Both the position numbers and the translations under genes were made by a program. DNA of 7,483 nt, from assembly GCA_900545725.1 (NCBI GenBank), contig URAI01000107.1, positions 1 through 7,483 of the forward strand, read 5' to 3'. Source of the stretch: an uncultured Eubacterium sp. GTDB lineage: Bacteria > Bacillota > Clostridia > Lachnospirales > Lachnospiraceae. The notes under the pieces were generated by a model. The model ran no database searches. It worked only from the letters and a program-made list of their open reading frames with translations, and was not told where the DNA came from. Shown piece by piece: positions 1-7,271 of this stretch. Position 1 is the first letter of the stretch. Each line of letters starts with the position of its first letter.

Positions 1-762
1 CAGCATCTCCTGCGTTCTTCCCACTGCAAAAGAGGGAATTACCACATTACCGCCCCGGTCAAAGGTCTCCTGAATGACATCTGCCAGAAGGCGCACATAA
101 TCTGGTCTCTCTCCGTGGCTCCGGTCTCCGTATGTACATTCCATGACCACATAGTCTGCATCACGGATATACTGTGGATCACGGATCAAAGGCTTGTTGA
201 TATTGCCGATATCGCCGGAAAATACGATTTTTCTGGTCTCTTCCCCTTCCCTGCACCAGACCTCAATGGAGGCTGATCCCAACAGATGACCGGCATCAAT
301 AAAACGAAGCGTAATATCATCATTCAGTTCCACGATCTCATCGTACTCATAACCTTCCAGAAGGTTGATGACCCCGGCTGCATCATTTAACGTGTATAAT
401 GGCGGGATCTCCTTTTCACCGGCACGTCTGGCCTTCCGGTTCTTCCACTCAGCCTCCATCTCCTGAATGTGGGCACTATCCTTCAGCATGATCCGGCAAA
501 GATCTACCGTAGCCATCGTAGTCACCACTTTGCCGCGGAATCCTCTGGCATAGATAAACGGCAGAAGACCTGCATGGTCAATGTGGGCGTGGGTCAGAAG
601 CACATAATCGATCTGTGCGTAACTGACCGGAAGCTCCGCATTCTCATACACGTTCACGCCCTGTTCCATGCCACAGTCCACCAGAAGCTTCGTTTCTCCA
701 CATTCCAGATAATGGCAGCTTCCTGTTACCTCATGATCCGCACCTAAAAATGTCAGTCTCAT
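1..762 (-). CDS. MBL-fold/beta-CASP ribonuclease-like metallohydrolase (partial, C-terminus outside window)
   Basis: I read 254 residues from an ATG at 762; the frame is still open at base 1, so the C-terminal part is missing. The protein opens MRLTFLGADHEVTGS, typical of the YSH1/CPSF73-like group. Zinc-site motifs are intact: HAHIDHAG at residues 58-65 (H58, H60, D62, H63), H159 in DAGHLLGSA, and D184 in FSGDIG. ECTYGDR (208-214) and IPSFAVGRTQEML (242-254) mark the start of the inserted beta-CASP domain, which in this family makes the enzyme act on RNA. The likely role is cytoplasmic RNA processing or decay, inferred from the family. The ATG at 762 has GAGG seven bases upstream; an in-frame ATG at 774 has no such site and itself overlaps that GAGG. 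The gene is markedly richer in GC than its neighbours. A generic MBL hydrolase is less likely because of the beta-CASP motifs. Confidence 0.93.
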   Translation of the reverse strand, partial: MRLTFLGADHEVTGSCHYLECGETKLLVDCGMEQGVNVYENAELPVSYAQIDYVLLTHAHIDHAGLLPFIYARGFRGKVVTTMATVDLCRIMLKDSAHIQEMEAEWKNRKARRAGEKEIPPLYTLNDAAGVINLLEGYEYDEIVELNDDITLRFIDAGHLLGSASIEVWCREGEETRKIVFSGDIGNINKPLIRDPQYIRDADYVVMECTYGDRSHGERPDYVRLLADVIQETFDRGGNVVIPSFAVGRTQEML

Positions 763-776
763 AATAAACCTCATTT

Positions 777-835
777 CTGCGCACGCTGTAAACATCGCAA
801 GTTTGTGCCGTGTGCGCCAGACACAAAACCTGTGT
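777..835 (-). other. Leader stem-loops upstream of the beta-CASP gene
   Basis: Two inverted repeats lie in the roughly 100-base predicted leader. The first pairs 821-825 with 831-835 (ACACA/TGTGT, 5-base loop). The second pairs 777-784 with 812-820 (CTGCGCAC against GTGCGCCAG, one bulged base, 27-base loop). The inner edge of the second stem lies only a few bases before the GAGG ribosome binding site. Neither is followed by a T-run in the reading direction, so they are not terminators. They could affect translation or RNA stability; that is inference. I match them to no known riboswitch. Confidence 0.35.
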
Positions 836-872
836 GTTAAACACTATTAAATTGTACGATTTTATTAAGTTA

Positions 873-901
873 ATTATACCACTTTACCTTTTAAATGTGA
901 A
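873..901 (-). promoter_or_regulatory. Sigma-A-type promoter of the beta-CASP gene
   Basis: On the minus strand, TTCACA (896-901, one mismatch to TTGACA) is followed after exactly 17 bases by a perfect TATAAT (873-878). The -10 is preceded by TGG, giving an extended -10. Transcription would start near 865, leaving a leader of about 100 bases before the ATG at 762. The arrangement shows that this gene need not depend on readthrough from the nitroreductase gene. Confidence 0.75.
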
Positions 902-1019
902 TATTTTTTTGTATGTGAACTACCCATTATCTAATGCCAATTGGATTGCGGTAGCCTTATTTCAAAATTTATATTTAATATAATATAATTAATGTATTAT
1001 GATTAATATACTGTAATTA

Positions 1020-1583
1020 TCACATTATAATATCCGTAAGTTTCTTCTTCGGAACATGCTGTACCTGATTTTCATCTCTGTAATATTTTATATCATCTGT
1101 GCCGTTAATCTCATCTGTCACAACCACTTCCTTCGGTCTGCCGAGCGCTATGCACAAATCTATTTTATAATCATCAGATATTCCTAACACCTTCACAAGT
1201 TGACCTCTCTTTATATTGGCAAGCATACATCCGCCATAGCCATCTGCAACGGCATTAAGAAGAATAGTCTGGGCAGCTATACCGATATCACATTGTGCAT
1301 TGACATCTTTTTTAGTAATAAGAAATATATAGCCTGCCGGTCTTTCTCCCTCTATAGGTCCCGGCCAGTCTTTGTAATATCCTGCCCATGCAAGATTTTC
1401 AAATATCTGTGCATTTAATATTCCATCCGTACTAAGCTTGTACATAACAGGCTGTCTGTTAGCGCCTGATGCTACATACCTTGCTGTATCCACCCATTCT
1501 GTAAGCTGCTCTGTAGTAAGCTTTTCATTCTGATAAAACCTTCTGTAAGAACGGTTTTTCTTTACAATATCTTTAAATTCCAT
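1020..1583 (-). CDS. FMN-dependent nitroreductase family protein
   Basis: This 187-residue protein has the marks of the nitroreductase/FMN oxidoreductase fold, whose members work as cytoplasmic homodimers and reduce nitro compounds, quinones or related substrates with NAD(P)H. NRSYRRF at residues 10-16 matches the RSxR FMN-phosphate motif. SGANRQP (39-45) matches the conserved flavin-contacting N-x-Q-P segment. DIGIAAQTILLNAVADGYGG (99-118) is the dimer-core helix, and IALGRPKE (145-152) is the usual late strand and G-x-P turn. The length suits the short clostridial members. Start: ATG at 1583 with GGAAGGAG nine bases upstream; stop TGA at 1020. It follows the MATE gene by 72 bases and may share its transcript; only a poor promoter match (TTACAG, 17 bases, TATATA) lies between. 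I see no strong terminator after it. The true substrate cannot be read from sequence. Confidence 0.9.
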   Translation of the reverse strand: MEFKDIVKKNRSYRRFYQNEKLTTEQLTEWVDTARYVASGANRQPVMYKLSTDGILNAQIFENLAWAGYYKDWPGPIEGERPAGYIFLITKKDVNAQCDIGIAAQTILLNAVADGYGGCMLANIKRGQLVKVLGISDDYKIDLCIALGRPKEVVVTDEINGTDDIKYYRDENQVQHVPKKKLTDIIM

Positions 1584-1632
1584 AATCGTATACTCCTTCC
1601 TTATACATTGCTAAATAATATATATATTAAAG

Positions 1633-1651
1633 CTTATTGTGCTGTAATAAG
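1633..1651 (-). terminator. Weak hairpin after the MATE gene
   Basis: CTTATT (1633-1638) and AATAAG (1646-1651) form a 6-bp stem around a 7-base loop, five bases after the MATE stop codon. On the minus strand it is followed by CTTTAATATATATATT, which is only partly T-rich. The stem is AT-rich and short, so if it terminates at all, readthrough into the nitroreductase gene is likely. Confidence 0.25.
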
Positions 1652-1655
1652 ATTA

Positions 1656-3035
1656 TCATGACAGCTGTAATTTAATCCATTTTCCACTAAGAAAACGTGT
1701 TGCAAATATTATCCCTCTTACTGTCCAGTCAGCAAACATTCCATACCATACAGCAATCGGTCCCAGTCCAAATGCCTTTACAAGGAAAATGCACAGCGCA
1801 ACCCTGCAGCACCACATAGTACACGTTGATACCAGCATTGAAAACTTTACATCGCCGGCAGCTCTCATGCCATATGCCGGTATAAATGATAAAGTCCATA
1901 CTAAAGGCTTCGCAATCGTAATTGCCCCCACCATGTATATGCACATATCGGCGCTCACGCTTTCCATGCTTCCAAGCTGCGTTACCAGGCCTGCAATCGC
2001 ATAGACAAACAGACATGACAATAATATCCCTATCTCAGCAATGCAGGTAAGCTTGACAATGTAATATCTCGCCTCCTGCTTTTTTCCTGCACCTATGCAT
2101 TGTCCAACAACTGTCATAAGGCCTATTCCGACACCTATTCCAAATATTCCATTTACATTTTCAAGGATATTAGTCATAGCCTGTGCCGCAATTGCCGCTG
2201 TCCCCATAGAAGACACCGTTGACTGTATCGCAAGCTTTCCAAACTGAAACATTCCGTTTTCGATGCCTGCCGGTATTCCTATTGATAACACTCTCTTTAT
2301 AAGCTTCATATCCGGTCTAATCTTTAAAATATCATTAATGACAATCGTCTGTTTAGGTTTTCTAAGCGAACAGAATACAACCACCATGCAGAATATCCTT
2401 GATATAAGAGTCGATATAGCTGCCCCTGCAACCCCCATTGACAATCCAAATATAAGAATCGCATTTCCAATAATATTAATAATATTAGATATAACTGATA
2501 TTGTCATAGGATATCTTGCATTGCCGTCAGCCCTGAAAAATGCCGCTCCGACATTAAATAATGCAAGAAACGGATATGAACATACTGTTATAAGAAAATA
2601 TACCAGCGAATTGTCCATAACATCAGCTTCAACGTTGCCAAATATCAGCCTTAATAACGGATATCTGAATATAATTCCTATAATCATAAGACTCACTGAA
2701 ATAACTGCCACAGATAACACTACCTGTCTTGCCGCATTATTACATTCCTTAATATTTCTGCTTCCTATATACTGCGAACATATTATTGCAGCTCCTGTAG
2801 CAAGTGCTGAAAACACCTGAATCACAAGCATATTAACAGAATCAACCAGTGATACAGCCGAAATAGCAGCACTACCTACATTGCTGACCATCATTGTATC
2901 TGCCATACCCATAAATGAGTTAAGCAGTTGTTCTATAATTAATGGAAAAAGCAATGCAGCCAATGCCTTATTGTCAAACAAAAGATTATTTTTTTCTATC
3001 TGTGTCTTATCATATAATTGTAATCTTCCACTCAT
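1656..3035 (-). CDS. MATE family efflux transporter
   Basis: At 459 residues this is a normal-length member of the multidrug and toxic compound extrusion family, which exports drugs or metabolites across the cytoplasmic membrane in exchange for Na+ or H+. Twelve hydrophobic segments are visible, roughly at residues 24-42, 55-80, 104-124, 145-165, 176-197, 204-222, 253-272, 290-312, 327-352, 366-386, 398-419 and 424-446, in two six-helix halves. Family-like stretches are PLIIEQLLNSFMGMADTMMV (31-50), FFRADGNARYP (166-176) near the end of the first half's TM4, and the C-terminal pattern FADWTVRGIIFATRF (434-448). No signal peptide is expected. Start: ATG at 3035 with GCAGGA about six bases upstream; stop TGA at 1656. 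The gene sits close behind the terminator at 3071-3110, so it needs readthrough or a promoter I cannot clearly identify. Substrate and coupling ion are unknown. Confidence 0.95.
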   Translation of the reverse strand: MSGRLQLYDKTQIEKNNLLFDNKALAALLFPLIIEQLLNSFMGMADTMMVSNVGSAAISAVSLVDSVNMLVIQVFSALATGAAIICSQYIGSRNIKECNNAARQVVLSVAVISVSLMIIGIIFRYPLLRLIFGNVEADVMDNSLVYFLITVCSYPFLALFNVGAAFFRADGNARYPMTISVISNIINIIGNAILIFGLSMGVAGAAISTLISRIFCMVVVFCSLRKPKQTIVINDILKIRPDMKLIKRVLSIGIPAGIENGMFQFGKLAIQSTVSSMGTAAIAAQAMTNILENVNGIFGIGVGIGLMTVVGQCIGAGKKQEARYYIVKLTCIAEIGILLSCLFVYAIAGLVTQLGSMESVSADMCIYMVGAITIAKPLVWTLSFIPAYGMRAAGDVKFSMLVSTCTMWCCRVALCIFLVKAFGLGPIAVWYGMFADWTVRGIIFATRFLSGKWIKLQLS

Positions 3036-3070
3036 AATTATCCTGCTTTCTTTCCCTTTCCAAGAAATAT

Positions 3071-3110
3071 CAGAGAAAATGCAGAGCCAAATGCAATATC
3101 CGGCTCTGCA
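3071..3110 (-). terminator. Intrinsic terminator after the c-di-GMP gene
   Basis: TGCAGAGCC (3080-3088) and GGCTCTGCA (3102-3110) form a perfect 9-bp GC-rich stem with a 13-base loop. On the minus strand the stem is followed directly by TTTTCTCTG, a T-rich tail. It stands 54 bases after the stop codon of the EAL gene and 36 bases before the MATE start codon. The plus-strand side lacks a T-run, so it works in the minus direction only. Confidence 0.85.
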
Positions 3111-3120
3111 ATAATAATAA

Positions 3121-3145
3121 CTGATATTATTTAATTCTGATATTA
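3121..3145. repeat. 9-bp direct repeat CTGATATTA
   Basis: CTGATATTA occurs at 3121-3129 and again at 3137-3145, a period of 16 bases, in the AT-rich gap between the EAL stop codon and the terminator hairpin. It could be a protein site acting on the MATE gene or chance in AT-rich DNA. Confidence 0.3.
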
Positions 3146-3163
3146 CAATCCGAAAATTATGAT

Positions 3164-5791
3164 TTAGAGCTTCTTAACATCATCCTTAAGGCTCCATACA
3201 TCCTGCTGAAAATTATTAACAGCAGTAATATTATCTTCCCTGTAATCATTAATCATCCTGCCTATCATTCTCCTGGAATCCAGCACATGATTAATTCTTT
3301 TAAGAACTGCCTCCGGTACAAATGGTTTAACAATATAATCCTCTGCATCAAATTCTATGCTCTCTGTCTGTGCCTTAACTCCTCCATCTGATGTGATTAT
3401 AATTACAGGTATACTGCTTAATCTTGCATCCTCTTTTCTTGCCCGCAGGAATCTTATACCTTCGTCAGCTGTTGTACTCATATCAAGAAGAATAATATCT
3501 ATTCCTTCATTTCTATAAATAATATCAATAGCCTTTTTATCATCCTCTGCTTCAATAACAACAAAGCCATCCTTGAAAATACTTCTGATAAAAGCACTGT
3601 CCGAGGCCTCATTATCAATAATTAATACTGTGGCATTCTGCTTCTTGGCACATATAACTGCATTCCTATACTTTTCAAGTTCAAAATCAACCTGCTTCTG
3701 CGATGTAATATCAACTATGCTTCCACATATAAGTCCCTTATCCTCTACACTGTCAATGTATTTTAAAGAAATATTAATCCACATGTCTTTATTAAGAGCT
3801 CTTTTCTTTACCTGGAATACTGACATCTGCTTAGTCTCATTAACCTTCTTAAACTCCTCTTCAAGCTTTGTCCTGTATTCGCCTTCAAAGGCACTCTGCA
3901 ACGGCTGTCTGTTATCGATATTCTCGTAACCGAATAAATCATAATATTCATTATTAGCACGTATAAGAAATATATCACTGCCATCGTATTCATAAATAGC
4001 AATTGCCTGAACAAGGTCAGAAAACAAAATATTAATTATACTATCTGTATTAATAAATCCATTCTTATCCAATAAATTACTGCCTGACTTAAGCGATGGA
4101 ACAAAATTGCTTTTTTTCTCACTCATCACTTTCTTTTCATACTCATCCACAGGCATTGGCTTGGCATAATAAAAACCCTGCACATATTCGCAGCCGACAC
4201 TTCTTAAAAACTCAACCTGCTGCTTCTTTTCAACACCTTCTGCAATCACAGGCATCTCAAGCCACTTAGCCATCCTGACCACTGATGCAAGGATATTCTC
4301 TCCACGATTATCAGATGTTCCATCAACCATAAAACGCATATCAAGCTTTAATATATCAACAGTTATATCCTTTAATACATTAAGTGAAGAATATCCACTT
4401 CCAAAGTCATCCATAAGAATCTTAAATCCGTAATTCTGTAATTCCTTCATAGCTTTCTTAATCTGCTCAGGATTACTTGTGTATGCGCTCTCCGTAAGTT
4501 CAAACTGGATATATTCTGCCGGAATATTATATTTTTTTACCAGCTCAATAATCTGTTCCGGAAGCTTTGGATTATACAAACTCACTCTTGATATATTAAC
4601 AGATACCGGATAAGGCTTTAGTCCTTCCTTTAACCAGTCTCTAATCATCATACAGGTATGCTCCCATACATAATAATCAAGCTTGGAAATGAAACCATTT
4701 CTTTCAAATACCGGTATAAACATTCCCGGAGATATCATACCACGAACAGGATGTTTCCATCTTACCAGCACCTCTCCTCCGACAAGCTCCTCATGTCTTA
4801 TCTCATACTTAGGCTGCACATATAATACAAACTGTTCTTCTTCAAGTGCCTGCGCCATCTCATTTACAATCATCTGCTCCTGAATTAACTGTTTACGCAT
4901 TGATTCATCATAATACTCATAATTGGTTATATAATTACCCTTGCACTTTTTTGCTGCAAGGTTAGCACTGTCATATATCATATCAATGCTCTCATCACGG
5001 TCAGTAATTCTATATATTCCATATACAGGAAGAAGATCAAAATCTATATCAAATTCATTAAGTTCGTCTCTTATCTTCTTGAACTTTTTTACCAGTTCCG
5101 TCTCTGGAATCTCTTCTATACAACAACATAATACATCAGCATTAATACGACCATACGAATATGTATCAGAAGTATCGACGAGATTCTTCTTAAACACCTG
5201 TGCAGCATACTTAATCAGCATGTCCCCTTTCTCAGCTCCAAAAAACTGATTAACAAGCTGAAACTTATGAATATCAAAACGGATAAACAGATAATCCTTA
5301 TCTGTATTTCTTGTAATTAATCTCTTAGTCTCCTTAAAGAACTTTCTCCTGCTATATATTCCTGTAAGCAGGTCATATTCCTCTCTATACTTCAACTCAT
5401 TATACAGACTAAGATTACTCCGCTCAATGGCATTCCTTATCCTGAACTTAATTATATCCTTATTGTATGGCTTCTTAATAAAATCCCATGCATCATACTT
5501 AAGACATTCACATTCCGTCTCATCATCGTCATCACTTGTAGATACAATTAACGGAATTGATACAAGCTTCTCATCCTTATGGTATATTTTAAGAAATTCC
5601 ATTCCATCCATTACCGGCATAATTATATCAAGAATTATTGCATTAATACCTCTTGTTTTTTTCAAAATATCTAAGGCTTCACTGCCATTGCTGGCTTCCA
5701 GCACCTCGTAATCATCACTTAGTATACGCTTTAAGATTTCTCTGTTAATAATTTCATCTTCAACGATAAGAACTTTCTTCTTCGTTCCCAT
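3164..5791 (-). CDS. REC-GGDEF(degenerate)-EAL-PAS-REC c-di-GMP phosphodiesterase
   Basis: This 875-residue cytoplasmic protein has no membrane segment. REC1 (about 5-122) has E11/D12, phospho-acceptor D55, T85 and K107-P108. GGDEF (134-292) keeps early motifs such as DLLTG, but the catalytic signature reads NADVL (217-221), so cyclase activity is unlikely. EAL (303-556) looks active: E340 in EVL, N399, E431 and E434 in ELTES, D461-D462 in DDFGSGYSSL, K482, E518 in AEGVE and Q538 in QGF. A PAS-like region (585-700) ends in GSIVDIT. REC2 (719-840) keeps D726, D770, T800 and K822-P823 but lacks the usual MP after D770. Predicted role: phosphorylation-controlled hydrolysis of cyclic-di-GMP, affecting motility or attachment. 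ATG at 5791 follows AGGAGG by nine bases. No partner histidine kinase is in the window. Confidence 0.95.
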   Translation of the reverse strand: MGTKKKVLIVEDEIINREILKRILSDDYEVLEASNGSEALDILKKTRGINAIILDIIMPVMDGMEFLKIYHKDEKLVSIPLIVSTSDDDDETECECLKYDAWDFIKKPYNKDIIKFRIRNAIERSNLSLYNELKYREEYDLLTGIYSRRKFFKETKRLITRNTDKDYLFIRFDIHKFQLVNQFFGAEKGDMLIKYAAQVFKKNLVDTSDTYSYGRINADVLCCCIEEIPETELVKKFKKIRDELNEFDIDFDLLPVYGIYRITDRDESIDMIYDSANLAAKKCKGNYITNYEYYDESMRKQLIQEQMIVNEMAQALEEEQFVLYVQPKYEIRHEELVGGEVLVRWKHPVRGMISPGMFIPVFERNGFISKLDYYVWEHTCMMIRDWLKEGLKPYPVSVNISRVSLYNPKLPEQIIELVKKYNIPAEYIQFELTESAYTSNPEQIKKAMKELQNYGFKILMDDFGSGYSSLNVLKDITVDILKLDMRFMVDGTSDNRGENILASVVRMAKWLEMPVIAEGVEKKQQVEFLRSVGCEYVQGFYYAKPMPVDEYEKKVMSEKKSNFVPSLKSGSNLLDKNGFINTDSIINILFSDLVQAIAIYEYDGSDIFLIRANNEYYDLFGYENIDNRQPLQSAFEGEYRTKLEEEFKKVNETKQMSVFQVKKRALNKDMWINISLKYIDSVEDKGLICGSIVDITSQKQVDFELEKYRNAVICAKKQNATVLIIDNEASDSAFIRSIFKDGFVVIEAEDDKKAIDIIYRNEGIDIILLDMSTTADEGIRFLRARKEDARLSSIPVIIITSDGGVKAQTESIEFDAEDYIVKPFVPEAVLKRINHVLDSRRMIGRMINDYREDNITAVNNFQQDVWSLKDDVKKL

Positions 5792-5834
5792 ATACTATGC
5801 CCTCCTATCAGTTATGCATCTAATAGTCTCTATT

Positions 5835-5846
5835 AAGTATATACTT
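5835..5846. promoter_or_regulatory. 12-bp perfect palindrome in the EAL leader
   Basis: AAGTATATACTT reads the same on both strands. It lies about 30 bases downstream of the predicted -10 and about 45 bases before the start codon of the EAL gene. It could bind a dimeric repressor or be a chance AT palindrome. Confidence 0.25.
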
Positions 5847-5877
5847 TTCCTCAACCTTCAAATCCCAATATACTATA

Positions 5878-5886
5878 ATTATACCA
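5878..5886 (-). promoter_or_regulatory. Extended -10 promoter of the EAL gene
   Basis: TGGTATAAT on the minus strand is a perfect TATAAT with the TGn extension. At the 17-base spacing the -35 position reads TGGAAT, a poor match, so the promoter would rely on the extended -10. A palindrome TATAATTATA (5874-5883) overlaps the -10. Transcription would begin near 5870, giving a leader of about 80 bases. This makes the EAL gene independent of alaA, whose stop is about 56 bases upstream of the -10. Confidence 0.6.
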
Positions 5887-5941
5887 TATTTTGTAAATTA
5901 ATTCCACACAATTATAAATAAATTTTTACAATTTCTGCTTA

Positions 5942-7162
5942 TTAATAGCATTGTCTGTATTCTGCAAAGAATTCCCTCATTCCATAGCATGCCTTTTCAA
6001 GCACTGACATTTCCGGCAGATATACAACCCTGAAATGATCCGGAGTATTCCAATGGAAACCGCCTCCATGCGTTACAAGTATCTTTTTCGCATTTAGAAA
6101 ATCGAGTGCGAACTGTTCATCATCACTTATATTAAACTTCTTAATATCCATCTTAGGGAAAATATAAAATGCTGCATCAGGCTTCACAGCACTAATCCCA
6201 GGAATATCATTTAACTGATTATATATGTATTCTCTCTGCTCATATACTCTGCCTCCCGGAACCAGCAATTCATTAACAGAATCAAGCATTTCAAGAGCTG
6301 CCGGTATAACTGACTGCGTAGGAACATTTGCACATAAACGCATTGAAGATAAAAGATTAATTCCTTCAATATATCCCTTTGTATGTGTCTTATCGCCACT
6401 TATACACATCCATCCACATCTGTAACCTGCAATAAGATGTGACTTTGACAATCCGTTAAATGTAATAACTGTCCTGTCAGGTGCAAGTGATGCAATTGAA
6501 ATATGCTTCTTTCCATCCATTACAAGCCTGTCATATATTTCATCAGCAAATATAAGCAAATCAAATTCTCTTGCCAGTTCAACTATCTTTTCAAGTATTT
6601 CCTTAGGATATAATACACCTGTAGGATTATTAGGATTAATTATAACTATTCCTTTAGTCTTACCCGTAATCTTTTTACGCATATCGTCAATGTCAGGATA
6701 CCAGTGTGACTGTTCATCGCATATATAATGAACTGCCTTTCCTCCTGCCAGGGTTACGGAAGCCGTCCATAACGGATAATCAGGTGATGGTACAAGCACT
6801 TCATCACCATTATCAAGAAGACCATTCATTGACAGTGTAATAAGTTCACTTACGCCATTACCTGTATACACATCATTTACTCCGACATTGGGAATATTTT
6901 TTACATTACAGTATTTTACAATTGCCTCTCTTGACTTTAATAATCCCTTTGAATCAGAATATCCTTCTGTATCTGTAAGATTATTTTTCATCATATCTAC
7001 AAGCTTTTGTGGCGCACGGAAACCAAAAGGTGCAGGATTACCGATATTAAGTTTGAGAATATCCATCCCCTGTGCAATCATCTCATTCGCCGCATCCATT
7101 ACAGGTCCTCTTATGTCATAACAAACATTATCCAGTTTTGATGATTTTGTAAATTCTCTCAT
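5942..7162 (-). CDS. alaA: Glutamate-pyruvate aminotransferase (AlaA/AlaT type)
   Basis: This PLP-dependent class I aminotransferase should move the amino group between glutamate and pyruvate to make alanine, in the cytoplasm as a dimer. The sequence closely resembles E. coli AlaA as I remember it: both have KSSKL(D/E)NVCYDIRGP, LKLNIGNPAPFGF, YTGNGVSELI-like, PDYPLWTA, INPNNPTG, FADEIYD, TFNGLSK and MRLCANVP segments. Numbered from the ATG at 7162 (406 residues), the PLP lysine is K240 in GLSKS, with N179 in NNPTG, D207 and Y210 in ADEIYD, R248, and substrate-binding R378 in HFRVV. The frame extends to a GTG at 7183, but that start has no ribosome binding site. The ATG at 7162 has GAGG six bases upstream and gives the same N-terminal length as E. 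coli AlaA. It has its own promoter at 7272-7300. No strong terminator follows. Confidence 0.95.
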   Translation of the reverse strand: MREFTKSSKLDNVCYDIRGPVMDAANEMIAQGMDILKLNIGNPAPFGFRAPQKLVDMMKNNLTDTEGYSDSKGLLKSREAIVKYCNVKNIPNVGVNDVYTGNGVSELITLSMNGLLDNGDEVLVPSPDYPLWTASVTLAGGKAVHYICDEQSHWYPDIDDMRKKITGKTKGIVIINPNNPTGVLYPKEILEKIVELAREFDLLIFADEIYDRLVMDGKKHISIASLAPDRTVITFNGLSKSHLIAGYRCGWMCISGDKTHTKGYIEGINLLSSMRLCANVPTQSVIPAALEMLDSVNELLVPGGRVYEQREYIYNQLNDIPGISAVKPDAAFYIFPKMDIKKFNISDDEQFALDFLNAKKILVTHGGGFHWNTPDHFRVVYLPEMSVLEKACYGMREFFAEYRQCY

Positions 7163-7232
7163 TGTTGTCCTCGATTCCTGCACTTATATTTATGTGCATA
7201 CTTAATTATTCGTGTGAATTATTGCATGTTTT

Positions 7233-7256
7233 ATATTCCTTTTTATCAGGAAATAT
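7233..7256 (-). other. Stem-loop in the alaA leader
   Basis: ATATTCCT (7233-7240) pairs with AGGAAATAT (7248-7256) with one bulged base and a 7-base loop. It lies in the roughly 100-base leader predicted for alaA. There is no T-run in the reading direction and it is far from the ribosome binding site, so its function is unclear. Confidence 0.3.
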
Positions 7257-7271
7257 TTCACATATTTAATA

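Noticed and set aside
469..747. 92-codon plus-strand open frame
   Set aside because: It is antisense to the beta-CASP gene, which has clear catalytic motifs over the same bases.
920..954. Imperfect hairpin (CTACC/GGTAG with inner AAT-CC/GG-ATT) as terminator of the nitroreductase gene
   Set aside because: The stem is broken, and on the minus strand it is not followed by a T-run; the T-run lies on the wrong side.
2263..2820. 185-codon plus-strand open frame
   Set aside because: It lies wholly inside the MATE gene on the opposite strand. Its hydrophobic, low-information translation is a by-product of the membrane-protein codons, and it has no family motif.
3573..3929. 118-codon plus-strand open frame and similar shorter ones at 4683-5711
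   Set aside because: They are antisense to the EAL gene, whose domains are continuous and intact; the translations are Ser/Ile/Leu-rich and lack motifs.
5792..5870. c-di-GMP (GEMM) riboswitch in the EAL leader
   Set aside because: The leader lacks the conserved GEMM core and the paired helices; it holds only a short palindrome.
7163..7265. T-box or other amino-acid riboswitch in front of alaA
   Set aside because: No T-box sequence, specifier-loop structure or terminator/antiterminator pair is visible.
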